A stretch of 49,192 nucleotides of DNA. Source: a virus. Under the pieces are notes generated by a model. It ran no database searches and was not told the origin of the DNA. It was given only the letters and a program-made list of their open reading frames with translations. Positions 34,961 through 41,948 of the stretch are shown here, in pieces (position 1 is the stretch's first letter; each line of letters opens with the position of its first letter). The stretch lies in the IMG/VR virus record IMGVR_UViG_3300030451_001059, positions 1 through 49,192 of that record. One strand, 5' to 3'. A program made the translations under genes and the position numbers.

Positions 34961-35185
34961 TCACCCCATTTTCTCCGTCATCTTGCGAATCTCATCCCAA
35001 GACATTTGACCACCATCAGGGACTTGTGTATTGCCCATTGCTGGTGTTGGAGTCTCACGAACAACGAAACCTGACTTCATCAGTATGTTGTCTTTGTTGT
35101 ATACCGCTTGTTCCAAGGCATTCACCTTGTTCACAAGTTCTTTCATTAATAGTAACATTTCATCTTTTTCTTCTTTTTTGCTCAT
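34961..35185 (-). CDS. Small coiled-coil protein with C-terminal Trp motif (74 aa)
   Basis: The N-terminal half is a coiled coil (DEMLLLMKELVNKVNALEQAV). A Pro/Thr linker follows. The last 14 residues are MSWDEIRKMTEKMG (61-74), which align with the scaffold C-terminus MSWGDIHNLARKVN and with the N-terminal peptides MSWFDTIK and MSWFETLK of neighbours. The start overlaps the previous gene (ATGA, 35182-35185). A small scaffold-like or core protein is a reasonable inference: coiled coil for oligomerisation and C-terminal peptide for capsid contact. Confidence 0.7.
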   Translation of the reverse strand: MSKKEEKDEMLLLMKELVNKVNALEQAVYNKDNILMKSGFVVRETPTPAMGNTQVPDGGQMSWDEIRKMTEKMG

Positions 35186-35364
35186 CTGCTTTCCCTCGCT
35201 TTTCTGTTTCTCTCTCGTATCATAGCCAGTAGTTCTGCTTCTTTATCCTCAGTCCTCTTGGCCGCTTCTTTGTCTTGTCCGGTGGAGGCCGTTGTTGTAA
35301 CTCTTGCCATCTCATCTGACTTCTCTGTGCCACAACTTCCCTTTAGTGTTTCAAACCAACTCAT
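35182..35364 (-). CDS. Tagged small head-cassette protein (60 aa)
   Basis: The protein starts MSWFETLKGSCG, one of the clearest copies of the Trp-centred peptide. A charged helix rich in Ala, Glu, Lys and Arg follows (DKEAAKRTEDKEAELLAMIR) with a basic end. A GGTGAT site lies 6 bases before ATG 35364, inside the preceding 24-codon gene. Both ends overlap neighbours by ATGA. No family is recognised. The short length suggests a small internal head protein delivered by its N-terminal peptide. Confidence 0.7.
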   Translation of the reverse strand: MSWFETLKGSCGTEKSDEMARVTTTASTGQDKEAAKRTEDKEAELLAMIRERNRKARESR

Positions 35365-35435
35365 TCTAAATCACCTAGCATTGGAAGACTCATACCCTTA
35401 TGCCACTCTACATCTTCAACGATTCTGAGTTTCAT
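35361..35435 (-). CDS. Tiny gene of 24 codons
   Basis: The peptide begins MKLRIVEDVEWHKGMSLPML and ends GDLE. It fits exactly between two tagged genes: its ATG overlaps the stop of the gene before it (ATGA) and its TGA overlaps the ATG of the gene after it (ATGA). A GGAGGAG ribosome binding site lies upstream. This precise chaining is the main evidence that it is translated. The function is unknown; it may be a true micro-protein or a coupling device. Confidence 0.55.
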   Translation of the reverse strand: MKLRIVEDVEWHKGMSLPMLGDLE

Positions 35436-35761
35436 TTCTTCTCCTCCTTCTCTCCCTTTGGATACGCTACACTTCTGATTTGGTCATACAGCGTTTGATA
35501 GTCTTTGCGAAGTTCGGCAGCACTTGCAAGTATGTCTAGGTTCTTCTCACGGAACGACTTCATCTTCTTGGTAAGCAGTTTGTCATTTTTCACTAGGTCG
35601 AGGTCTTCCATCTCTTTGATGACTTCCTCTAACTTAGTCATCTCCTGTCCCATATACTCAGTTGGCTGAGTTGACTGAAGAAGTTTCTTTATCTTCTTCT
35701 TCTGTTTAGGCTCTAGTTTCTCTAGAAACTCGGAGGCTTTCAGTATCTCCTGCCATGTCAT
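35432..35761 (-). CDS. Tagged helical head-cassette protein (109 aa)
   Basis: The protein starts MTWQEILKASEFLEK, a copy of the Trp-centred peptide with Gln in place of Phe. It is followed by a Lys-rich region (EPKQKKKIKKLLQ) and long charged helices likely to form a coiled coil (MTKLEEVIKEMEDLDLVKND, FREKNLDILASAAELRKDY). It has no membrane segment or known domain. The ATG is at 35761, about 20 bases after the previous gene. It is probably an internal head or core protein, inferred from tag and context. Confidence 0.72.
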   Translation of the reverse strand: MTWQEILKASEFLEKLEPKQKKKIKKLLQSTQPTEYMGQEMTKLEEVIKEMEDLDLVKNDKLLTKKMKSFREKNLDILASAAELRKDYQTLYDQIRSVAYPKGEKEEKK

Positions 35762-35782
35762 GTGGTTGTCTCCTGTGTATGC

Positions 35783-36901
35783 TCAGTTAATTTTAATTGC
35801 CCTTAATTCATCCTCTCCAACAATAAATTCAAAGTTTCCAACTGTTACTTTAACAAGTTGTATCATCTTCTTTCTAGTGTTGTCAAACACATTTGCTTTG
35901 TCTGAGTCTTCTTCCATGTTTCTCAAATCCAAAACATGTTGAAGCATCTCCTCAATCTTATCGATTATCTGAGAGACAGTCTTTGCCACACTTCGGAAGT
36001 TATCAAACACGCTACTTTCTCCTAGATATGAGAACCCTCCCGTAATATCTTCTTCATCGTCTTGGGGTTTGTATTCCCAAGTTTTATCTTTGGCATCAAT
36101 AGTAGACTCCGATTTGGAAAGCGTTTTTTCTTGCTCTTCCTTGAGCCTATCTAGAGTCAGAACAAGTTGTCTGAATTGAGATAATAGTACGCTAGGGTTT
36201 GTCCCTAGTTCATCTACATCTATGCTTTGAGTGTCTCTTAGCATTTCCTTTATTTTCCTAAACGCACTGTCTGACATTTTCTGTCCAGTCAACACACTTC
36301 TCTTGATACCAGCAGCATCTTCAAAGAATGACCTTAGAACCTCAAGAGATTGTCTGCCGTTGTATTCTCTCTCTACTTTCGAGAGGTCTATTGATACTCC
36401 ACTTATATCGCCCGATATTTCTATCCCCAAGTCTTTTGCATCATCAAAGAATAACTTGAGCAACTCAGGGTCTGCTTCTTGGGTGATTATACTCTGATAG
36501 AAGTTGTCTATCTTATTCTTACTTGTACTTCTAGGAATTAGATATGACTTACTGAACTCTCTGATAGTTCCTCTCATAGAGGGGTCTGACACATCATTCG
36601 TTTTGCTGTATCTCTCTAGAATCTCTTTCCACATTGAGATTGTTGTTGCAGATTCTAATTTGCGTTTCTTGTCTGCTTCTGCCAGTTCCTCTCCTTCTTT
36701 GGCCTCACGTTCTTTCTTCCTTCTCTCTTCATCAACCAGTTCTGTTCCGGTCTTGCCTTCTTTTTCCGAAGGGTCTATTCTTCTTTCATTTCCAGCAGGA
36801 CCAACAAACTCAGGTGCTTCTGTAACAGCACCCTCCTCCTCATCATCATCTTCCTTCTTAATACGCAAGATATCCATGAAATCCTGCGCCAAGATAATCA
36901 T
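35783..36901 (-). CDS. Unknown helical head-cassette protein with tag-like N-terminus (372 aa)
   Basis: ATG 36901 is chosen because it overlaps the previous stop (ATGA); a GTG two codons earlier also exists. The N-terminus reads MIILAQDFMDILRIKKEDDD: FMDILRIK resembles the Trp-centred peptides with Phe instead of Trp. An acidic low-complexity stretch follows, then long charged helices. The C-terminal ~90 residues form a more ordered part (FDNFRSVAKTVSQIIDKIEE, MIQLVKVTVGNFEFIVGEDE). No family is recognised. It is the largest unknown protein of the cassette and could be a core or minor scaffold component. Confidence 0.68.
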   Translation of the reverse strand: MIILAQDFMDILRIKKEDDDEEEGAVTEAPEFVGPAGNERRIDPSEKEGKTGTELVDEERRKKEREAKEGEELAEADKKRKLESATTISMWKEILERYSKTNDVSDPSMRGTIREFSKSYLIPRSTSKNKIDNFYQSIITQEADPELLKLFFDDAKDLGIEISGDISGVSIDLSKVEREYNGRQSLEVLRSFFEDAAGIKRSVLTGQKMSDSAFRKIKEMLRDTQSIDVDELGTNPSVLLSQFRQLVLTLDRLKEEQEKTLSKSESTIDAKDKTWEYKPQDDEEDITGGFSYLGESSVFDNFRSVAKTVSQIIDKIEEMLQHVLDLRNMEEDSDKANVFDNTRKKMIQLVKVTVGNFEFIVGEDELRAIKIN

Positions 36902-37128
36902 CCCCACGGATTGTTGGGTGTTTTCGCTCTCTTTCTCTTAGGTAGTAGAACTGCATCAGGAACATCTGCTGTATCAGGTCTCTCCTTCTTCACGGCATTA
37001 GGGTCGATACCACCCACAGAGAAGTCCCTGTTCTTCGTCACACTTCTACTGTGGTGAGCGTATTGCTCTGCTCTTGCTTTTGCTAGTTCTCTTTCCAGTT
37101 CTCTTACTCCTTTCTTTTCTTCTGTCAT
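36898..37128 (-). CDS. Small basic protein (76 aa)
   Basis: The protein has a charged N-terminal helix (EEKKGVRELERELAKARAEQ), a His/Ser/Arg stretch, then a Pro/Lys-rich unstructured end (PKRKRAKTPNNPWG). The start and stop both overlap neighbours by ATGA. It carries no Trp-centred peptide at the start, though a Trp is the penultimate residue. No family is recognised. By size, charge and place it may be a DNA-associated internal head protein. Confidence 0.62.
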   Translation of the reverse strand: MTEEKKGVRELERELAKARAEQYAHHSRSVTKNRDFSVGGIDPNAVKKERPDTADVPDAVLLPKRKRAKTPNNPWG

Positions 37129-37373
37129 TTCTTTTCCTCCCTTAGTTGTCTCAAATCCTTTTCATCGATGTCTCCATCTTTGTCTTTATCGAGTTTCTTC
37201 TGACCACCGTATAGCGTCTTTTCCATTTCTTCTGCAATAGCAGGGTCAACAGGATGTTCCCTTGCCTCATGCATGTCTTTAGCAGGTTTTATTCCACCTT
37301 CTTCTGCATCCATTTCCATACCAGCATCAGGCATCTCCATATCAGTTTGCTTAATTATGTTCCACCATTCCAT
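37125..37373 (-). CDS. Tagged protein with an EF-hand-like calcium loop (82 aa)
   Basis: The N-terminus is MEWWNIIKQTD, a copy of the Trp-centred peptide. Residues 62-73 read DKDKDGDIDEKD, matching the EF-hand loop pattern: Asp at positions 1, 3, 5, Gly at 6, Ile at 8, Asp at 9, and Asp rather than the usual Glu at 12. The middle is acidic and Met-rich. A GGTGAT site lies 4 bases before ATG 37373. Ca2+ binding is likely from the loop, but a single loop often needs a partner or works like dockerin-type sites. The role may be structural or calcium sensing during assembly or entry. Confidence 0.72.
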   Translation of the reverse strand: MEWWNIIKQTDMEMPDAGMEMDAEEGGIKPAKDMHEAREHPVDPAIAEEMEKTLYGGQKKLDKDKDGDIDEKDLRQLREEKK

Positions 37374-37377
37374 TTTA

Positions 37378-37800
37378 TCACCATTTTACTTTGTTCGCCC
37401 AATACGCAGCAGAGGTCTTCCCACGCTTGATGTTCTTAGCATGACGAGCCTTGAACGAGGCTTGCTTCTTTTTTCTCTTTCCCTTTGGATTCTTCTCGGT
37501 TACTGTATCTGCACCTTGTTGTCCAAAGCGAATAGTCTTGACTTTCTTACCATCTCTGACAACCACTACATGTGATTTAGTAGGATGCTTAGGAGTTCTC
37601 TTTGGTTTACTGAAACCACTCACACCTGCTCTTTTCAAAGCAGGGTGTTTCTCCCTCTTTAGTGTATCAAACCAATCCATAGATTTCTTGTATCCTGAAG
37701 CATAAGCGGCGGCTGCTTGTTTCTCCGCATCCTTGCGGTTGCGATAGACCTTGCCCTTCTTGCCCCACTTGTATCCTCCTTTGACTTTACGAATCGGCAT
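37378..37800 (-). CDS. Basic two-module phage protein with an internal Trp-centred peptide (140 aa)
   Basis: Residues 1-39 (MPIRKVKGGYKWGKKGKVYR and AYASGYKK) match a short basic module seen in many phages. Residues 41-48 are MDWFDTLK, a Trp-centred peptide. Residues 60-140 are a second basic module (KPKRTPKHPTKSHVVVV, KTIRFGQQG, SFKARHAKNI and AAYWANKVKW) that is also widespread in phages. The protein looks like a fusion of an untagged and a tagged module. ATG 37800 is preferred over GTG 37809 because MPIRKVKGGY is the module's natural start. The very high Lys content suggests DNA or capsid-interior binding. Confidence 0.75.
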   Translation of the reverse strand: MPIRKVKGGYKWGKKGKVYRNRKDAEKQAAAAYASGYKKSMDWFDTLKREKHPALKRAGVSGFSKPKRTPKHPTKSHVVVVRDGKKVKTIRFGQQGADTVTEKNPKGKRKKKQASFKARHAKNIKRGKTSAAYWANKVKW

Positions 37801-37805
37801 GATAA

Positions 37806-38078
37806 TCACTTCTGAGAGAACTTCCTTCCTGTTGGGACATGTTGCTGTCCTTTCTTACGACCCTTCCTTTTCTTTCTGTCTTGATAGTCCAATGTCTTCT
37901 TTGGGGTTCTTTTGTATGTGGCCTTTGGCATGTATCTTCCCTTTGTTTTGGAAGGTGCTTTCTTACCCTTCTCCTTTGCACGATGTTGCTCTTGGCTTCC
38001 CCACTCCTCATCTGTCCAAGTAGCCAAGTCCTGTTGTGTCTTCTTCTTGGCTTTGAGAGTTGCAAACCAATCAGTCAC
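37806..38078 (-). CDS. Tagged Lys-rich protein (90 aa)
   Basis: The start is GTG 38078, overlapping the end of the PAP2 gene; a longer frame would run much further into that gene. The product begins MTDWFATLKAKKKTQQD, carrying the Trp-centred peptide. It continues TWTDEEWGS and a basic region (KGRYMPKATYKRTPKKTL, RKKRKGRKKGQQH). The WTDEEWG...GRYMPKA pattern resembles a small domain common in marine and other phages (DUF5872-like, from memory). About a third of residues are Lys or Arg. DNA binding inside the head is likely but not proven. Confidence 0.72.
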   Translation of the reverse strand: MTDWFATLKAKKKTQQDLATWTDEEWGSQEQHRAKEKGKKAPSKTKGRYMPKATYKRTPKKTLDYQDRKKRKGRKKGQQHVPTGRKFSQK

Positions 38079-38871
38079 GGTAGCCACCACCTGCTTTCTT
38101 GTATCTCTGAGCAAGCAACTGTGCCTTTCTCGCTGACCACTTACCAGCAGGGCCACCTTTGCTACCTGCTTTGATTCTCTGAAACATCCTCTTTCTCATA
38201 CCGGGCTTTGTGTAGTTTCCTGCTTGATTTACTTTGGACTTGCTTTTCCTTTTCTTGTGCAGGATGTCTTGCCACTTCTCAATCTTAGATTCAGATAGAT
38301 ATGCATCAGCAATCAGAAGCCCTGCTTTCTTTCCGACCTCTATATCGCTTGGATAGTGATTCCCCATTTTCACCCTAGAGAGTGATATCTTCTCTGCCAT
38401 CTTGTTCAACTCCTCTTGCTTGTCGGGATACTGCTTTCCTAGAATTCTTGCTAAAGCATAAGCCTCTATCGCATGACCGCTTGGGAAAGATGGGCTGTCA
38501 TCCGTATCGGTTGTGGATTCTATCTCATCGGAAATCTCGTAAGGTCTTGGTCTGCCGTACTTGACTTTCAGTTTGATGGTGTGGATATCGATATCCTCAA
38601 TCAAATCCTCCCTGTCTTCTTTCTCCTCACCGACAATCTTCAACATCATCTCGTTGTTGTTTTGGTCTAGGTCTTCCATCTCATCCTCGTCAATCTTATT
38701 GTCCTTCATCATGGCGAGAACTTTTGGCAGTTCCTCTTCGTTATCAGGATGCTCGTATTCAGGGAAGTCTACCTTGAAGGATGGCTCAGACTCAAACAGC
38801 CTTCTCTTTTCCTCGGATAGATTCTCAGGAGTGAACTTTGATTCTTCCTTGATTGTGTCAAACCAACTCAC
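38071..38871 (-). CDS. Tagged soluble PAP2-type phosphatase with basic tail (266 aa)
   Basis: The three PAP2 motifs are present. The first is K-x6-R-P at 102-110 (KVKYGRPRP). The second is PSGH at 130-133. The third is SR-x5-H-x3-D at 165-176 (SRVKMGNHYPSD). These residues form the acid phosphatase / haloperoxidase active site. No membrane helices are seen, unlike typical PAP2 lipid phosphatases. The N-terminus is MSWFDTIKEES, the Trp-centred peptide. A second copy, KWQDILHKK (199-207), precedes a basic tail ending GKWSARKAQLLAQRYKKAGG, a module common in phage proteins. So two tagged units seem fused. The start is GTG 38871. The substrate is unknown; a virion-delivered phosphatase is an inference. 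Confidence 0.85.
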   Translation of the reverse strand: MSWFDTIKEESKFTPENLSEEKRRLFESEPSFKVDFPEYEHPDNEEELPKVLAMMKDNKIDEDEMEDLDQNNNEMMLKIVGEEKEDREDLIEDIDIHTIKLKVKYGRPRPYEISDEIESTTDTDDSPSFPSGHAIEAYALARILGKQYPDKQEELNKMAEKISLSRVKMGNHYPSDIEVGKKAGLLIADAYLSESKIEKWQDILHKKRKSKSKVNQAGNYTKPGMRKRMFQRIKAGSKGGPAGKWSARKAQLLAQRYKKAGGGYRD

Positions 38872-38972
38872 TTCTTTCCCTCCAAGTATTTCCTTATTCT
38901 TTCATCTGTTTCTGCATTGAGTTTGTCTATCTCTTCCTTCCACTTCCTGACAAACTCAAGTATGTCGCTCAA
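38868..38972 (-). CDS. Tiny gene of 34 codons after the portal gene
   Basis: TTG 38972 overlaps the portal stop (TTGA), and the stop TGA overlaps the GTG start of the PAP2 gene (GTGA). A GAGGAG ribosome binding site lies about 6 bases before the TTG. The predicted peptide begins MSDILEFVRKWKEEIDKLNA and continues as a charged helix. The perfect fit between two genes and the helical, codon-like sequence support translation. SDILEFVRK is weakly like the Trp-centred peptide. The function is unknown. Confidence 0.58.
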   Translation of the reverse strand: MSDILEFVRKWKEEIDKLNAETDERIRKYLEGKK

Positions 38973-40600
38973 CCTACTCTCCTCTCTGTCCGTGAATCAA
39001 CATTCTGATTACCTGCTTCTGCTGGTAATCCTGTGAATCTCTTATCAGGGCCAGTTTCCATAGATGGTTTGTTTCTAGTTTCCCCACCGCCTTGACCACC
39101 CATCAAAGCCTGTTCTTGTAATTGTCCTAATTGACTTGCATCGATATCCGTTCCTGCGTATGGGTCAGTCTCAACCTCTTCTTCTGCTCCTTCCTGTGGT
39201 GGTGCTTCGGGCTTAGGGTCAGGCTTCTTGAAAGTGAATCTGCCTTCGTCATCCATGTCAACCTCAAAGCCGAGGTTCTTGATTGACGCTGCTACGTTAA
39301 CTTCAATCTCCCTCTTTCGTAGTTTAGCAATCTCATCTTCTTCTTCAGAAGGCGGTAGTTTCAACTGCCAATCTGTGATTCCAAACTCCTTTGTCATGAA
39401 TGGGAAGACATACTCATTCCAAATCGTCTGTGCCATCTCGACTGCTCTATTGGTTACGAGTATCTGCATACCCTCGTTGTTGAGACCACCACTGGCAGAG
39501 TTGTCTGCCATGAAGATTTTACTTACTCCATAGAAGGCAGCGATTCTATCTCTCAAGTCTTCCTTGACTTGTATGTAGTCCATTTCCTTGAGGCTGTCCA
39601 TGAACTTGACCCATTCAACTGCACCTGTTTTCCCTTCGCCTTCTATTCCCATAACTGGAATGAAGTGAGGGTCTTGCTCCATCTTCTCCTTGACACCACG
39701 CCAAAAGGACTTCATCGATTCCATGTTTCTAGTTTGCACTGCTAGTATTCCTCTTGGCATTCTAGCCTTGGTGTATGATGAGTTCACATAGTTCTCCATA
39801 GCGATGAGCGTGGTGATGTGATTCCACAGAGTCATTATCGGAGACTGGCCGTAGAGTCTTGATGGTGCATACTTGCTGAAGTGTAGAACTTCTCCATCAA
39901 TGAAATACTGCTCCTTTCCATTTGCCCTATTGACGTAATGAACAGGATGTAACTCAGAACCACACATCTCACAGGAGTCAGTCATTGACTTGCTGATGAA
40001 GTTTCGATGGTTCAAACAGGTGAATCCCTCATTTCCTCTTTCACCATTCTCATCAGCATATATGTGCATACTAACAGGGTCTCCACGATAGACTTCCTTT
40101 ATTCGATGCATACGAATATCGCCGTTTCCATCTACGAAATACTCCTTGACCATCACCATGTATGCATCATCCATGATGTTCAAGTCATCTTCCATCTCCT
40201 TCAGAACATCAACGAACATCTGCTCGCCTTTGTTTACATAGCCATCTAGTAGTCTCTTGATGTATTTCAATTGGTCTCTATCAGGCTTTATCAGATTCTG
40301 ACTACCACAATCTACACACTCTGTCACGGCTTGTTTGTGTTCTCTTCCACAGTCACCACATCTAGCAGTAAACTTCTCTTCCCAAATGTATCCTCTTCTG
40401 AATATCTCATTCTTTAGTTGAGTGATACAAGTTCTAGCAATCACAGATTGGTATGTGACATGATAGATTATTGGGGCTGTGATGAGATAGGATGTGTCTT
40501 TCTCCTGAATACCCGGATTGTATATCGTTCTGTCTTGTGGCTTCGGTGTTGTCCTGCGTGTTAATCGCTGAAACAACGAGGGTCTTTTTTCTTCTACCAT
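38969..40600 (-). CDS. Portal protein with two zinc-binding motifs (543 aa)
   Basis: The sequence follows the HK97/SPP1-type portal pattern: a start with loader-like SLFQRLTRR, a middle with YFIDGEVLHFSKYAPSRLYGQSPIMTLWNHITTLIAMENY, then MPRGILAVQ, a crown/clip part (DRIAAFYGVSKIFMADNSASG, NNEGMQILVTNRAVEMAQTI) and an unstructured Pro/Gln/Gly-rich end. Two zinc sites are inserted: Cys81, 84, 95, 98 (CGDCG and CVDCG) and Cys195, His198, Cys210, Cys213. The gene lies after terminase and before the head genes, as expected. The portal is the dodecameric DNA gate of the head. Zinc ribbons in a portal are unusual and may stabilise the ring or contact DNA or terminase. Confidence 0.88.
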   Translation of the reverse strand: MVEEKRPSLFQRLTRRTTPKPQDRTIYNPGIQEKDTSYLITAPIIYHVTYQSVIARTCITQLKNEIFRRGYIWEEKFTARCGDCGREHKQAVTECVDCGSQNLIKPDRDQLKYIKRLLDGYVNKGEQMFVDVLKEMEDDLNIMDDAYMVMVKEYFVDGNGDIRMHRIKEVYRGDPVSMHIYADENGERGNEGFTCLNHRNFISKSMTDSCEMCGSELHPVHYVNRANGKEQYFIDGEVLHFSKYAPSRLYGQSPIMTLWNHITTLIAMENYVNSSYTKARMPRGILAVQTRNMESMKSFWRGVKEKMEQDPHFIPVMGIEGEGKTGAVEWVKFMDSLKEMDYIQVKEDLRDRIAAFYGVSKIFMADNSASGGLNNEGMQILVTNRAVEMAQTIWNEYVFPFMTKEFGITDWQLKLPPSEEEDEIAKLRKREIEVNVAASIKNLGFEVDMDDEGRFTFKKPDPKPEAPPQEGAEEEVETDPYAGTDIDASQLGQLQEQALMGGQGGGETRNKPSMETGPDKRFTGLPAEAGNQNVDSRTERRVG

Positions 40601-40601
40601 T

Positions 40602-41939
40602 TTATTCTACCTCGTTCTTTACTATGGATTCTAACTTGTCCATTTCTTTTGTCTTGTCATTCTCGTAATACTTCGCAACAGTATCGATATCAATGTTGTA
40701 TTTTGCGAAGTCGTAGTTCTTATCGTCTTTATGATTCTCATACTTCATGAGTTTGAAGAGTTCTTCCTTGCGAGCGTTATACCAAGATGCCTTCTTGTGG
40801 CTCTTCTTCATACGAAGCAACTCGACCAGTATCTCTGCGTTCTTCTTCTTGAGTTTGAAATAGGGCATACACTTGCTTAGTATTTCAGTAACGTCATTGC
40901 GAGAGTAGAAGTTCAATCTGTTGATTGGCTTGGTGTCCTGTGGTGATTTTTGGTCTAGGTGTAGCCTACCACAGCCTAGTGACTTATGCATCTCTAGCAT
41001 GAAGGCTTTACCTCTGTCTCCGGTTGCTACCAAACCTATTCTTGGATTGTGATTCTTATCCATTGTTATGTATCCATCCGAGTCGATGAATGCAGCAGTG
41101 TAGGCATATATGTCCTTCTTTATCTCATCACTCATCTTGTATAATGCACCATCTACGACTGTCACATTAGCAGAACGTGCCATCTTGGATATCATAGCAG
41201 GAGATGTTTTCTTGAACAAGTTGGTTGGTAGTCTTTCGTGGACTTGTCTTGCTGAGATTCCTTGTTCCTCACTGACTAGTCTTACTATGTGTTTCTTGAT
41301 TAGTTCCTTTGGCCCGATGTTAACTACATACTTCTTGATTTTACTGTTGACTTCTTTCTTGGTGCTTGCCATTTCTTTAGTCAACCTAGCATACTCTTCA
41401 CCATATGCCATACCATCCCTGTCTAGTCTTGCCTCCCAATATTTGCATAGGGTATCTACTATCTCTCTACGAGTATCTTCATCGTGGATAAGAGACAGTT
41501 TGATTATGTTCTCTTCTGAAAGAGTCAAGTCCTTCAATGCAGGTTTGTATTTCTTAATCCAATATATCTTGTTGACATTCTCATCTAGATGTGATGAATA
41601 TGCATTGATTAGATTGTCTATTGATTTTGTCACGGCTATCTTCGGTTCTCCCTTTAGCGTTCTTCGATAAGTTCTGAGTTCCTTTATCATATCAGGAATG
41701 TCCTTACCTTCTATCTCATACTTTTTCAGATGGGTTCTCATTTCCTTCCTTGCCTTTGAGAGACCAATGTTGTATTCCTCTGAGAATCTCTTGATAACTT
41801 CAGAGTGACTAGTCAGTGGCTGCTCATCCAACCATTGACTTTTGAGAGATTCTGTGAGTTCTTTCTGTCTCTCTTGGAGTTCTGCTTCTTGGTCAGCGAG
41901 TTCTGCTGCTTCCCTGAGTTTGTCTCCCTTTTCGCTCAT
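40602..41939 (-). CDS. Helix-turn-helix protein fused to a LAGLIDADG-like domain (445 aa)
   Basis: Residues 1-210 are helical and charged. Residues ~212-268 look like a winged helix (VRLVSEEQGISARQVHERLP, SKMARSANVTVVDGALYKM). From residue 278 a LAGLIDADG-like homing endonuclease unit follows: AYTAAFIDSDGYITMD, in which Asp288 is at the catalytic place, then LVATGDRGKAFMLEMHKSLG and ILVELLRMKKSHKK. The gene fills the slot between terminase and portal. AGGTGA lies upstream of ATG 41939. It could be a terminase partner (small-subunit-like DNA recognition) with a captured endonuclease, a nicking enzyme for packaging, or a free-standing homing enzyme. Only the domain calls are direct. Confidence 0.78.
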   Translation of the reverse strand: MSEKGDKLREAAELADQEAELQERQKELTESLKSQWLDEQPLTSHSEVIKRFSEEYNIGLSKARKEMRTHLKKYEIEGKDIPDMIKELRTYRRTLKGEPKIAVTKSIDNLINAYSSHLDENVNKIYWIKKYKPALKDLTLSEENIIKLSLIHDEDTRREIVDTLCKYWEARLDRDGMAYGEEYARLTKEMASTKKEVNSKIKKYVVNIGPKELIKKHIVRLVSEEQGISARQVHERLPTNLFKKTSPAMISKMARSANVTVVDGALYKMSDEIKKDIYAYTAAFIDSDGYITMDKNHNPRIGLVATGDRGKAFMLEMHKSLGCGRLHLDQKSPQDTKPINRLNFYSRNDVTEILSKCMPYFKLKKKNAEILVELLRMKKSHKKASWYNARKEELFKLMKYENHKDDKNYDFAKYNIDIDTVAKYYENDKTKEMDKLESIVKNEVE

Positions 41940-41948
41940 ACTTTCACC

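Noticed and set aside
37806-38156. A 116-codon version of the 90-residue Lys-rich gene
   Set aside because: The longer start would overlap the PAP2 gene by 86 bases. The GTG at 38078 gives the tag right at the N-terminus and the usual short overlap.
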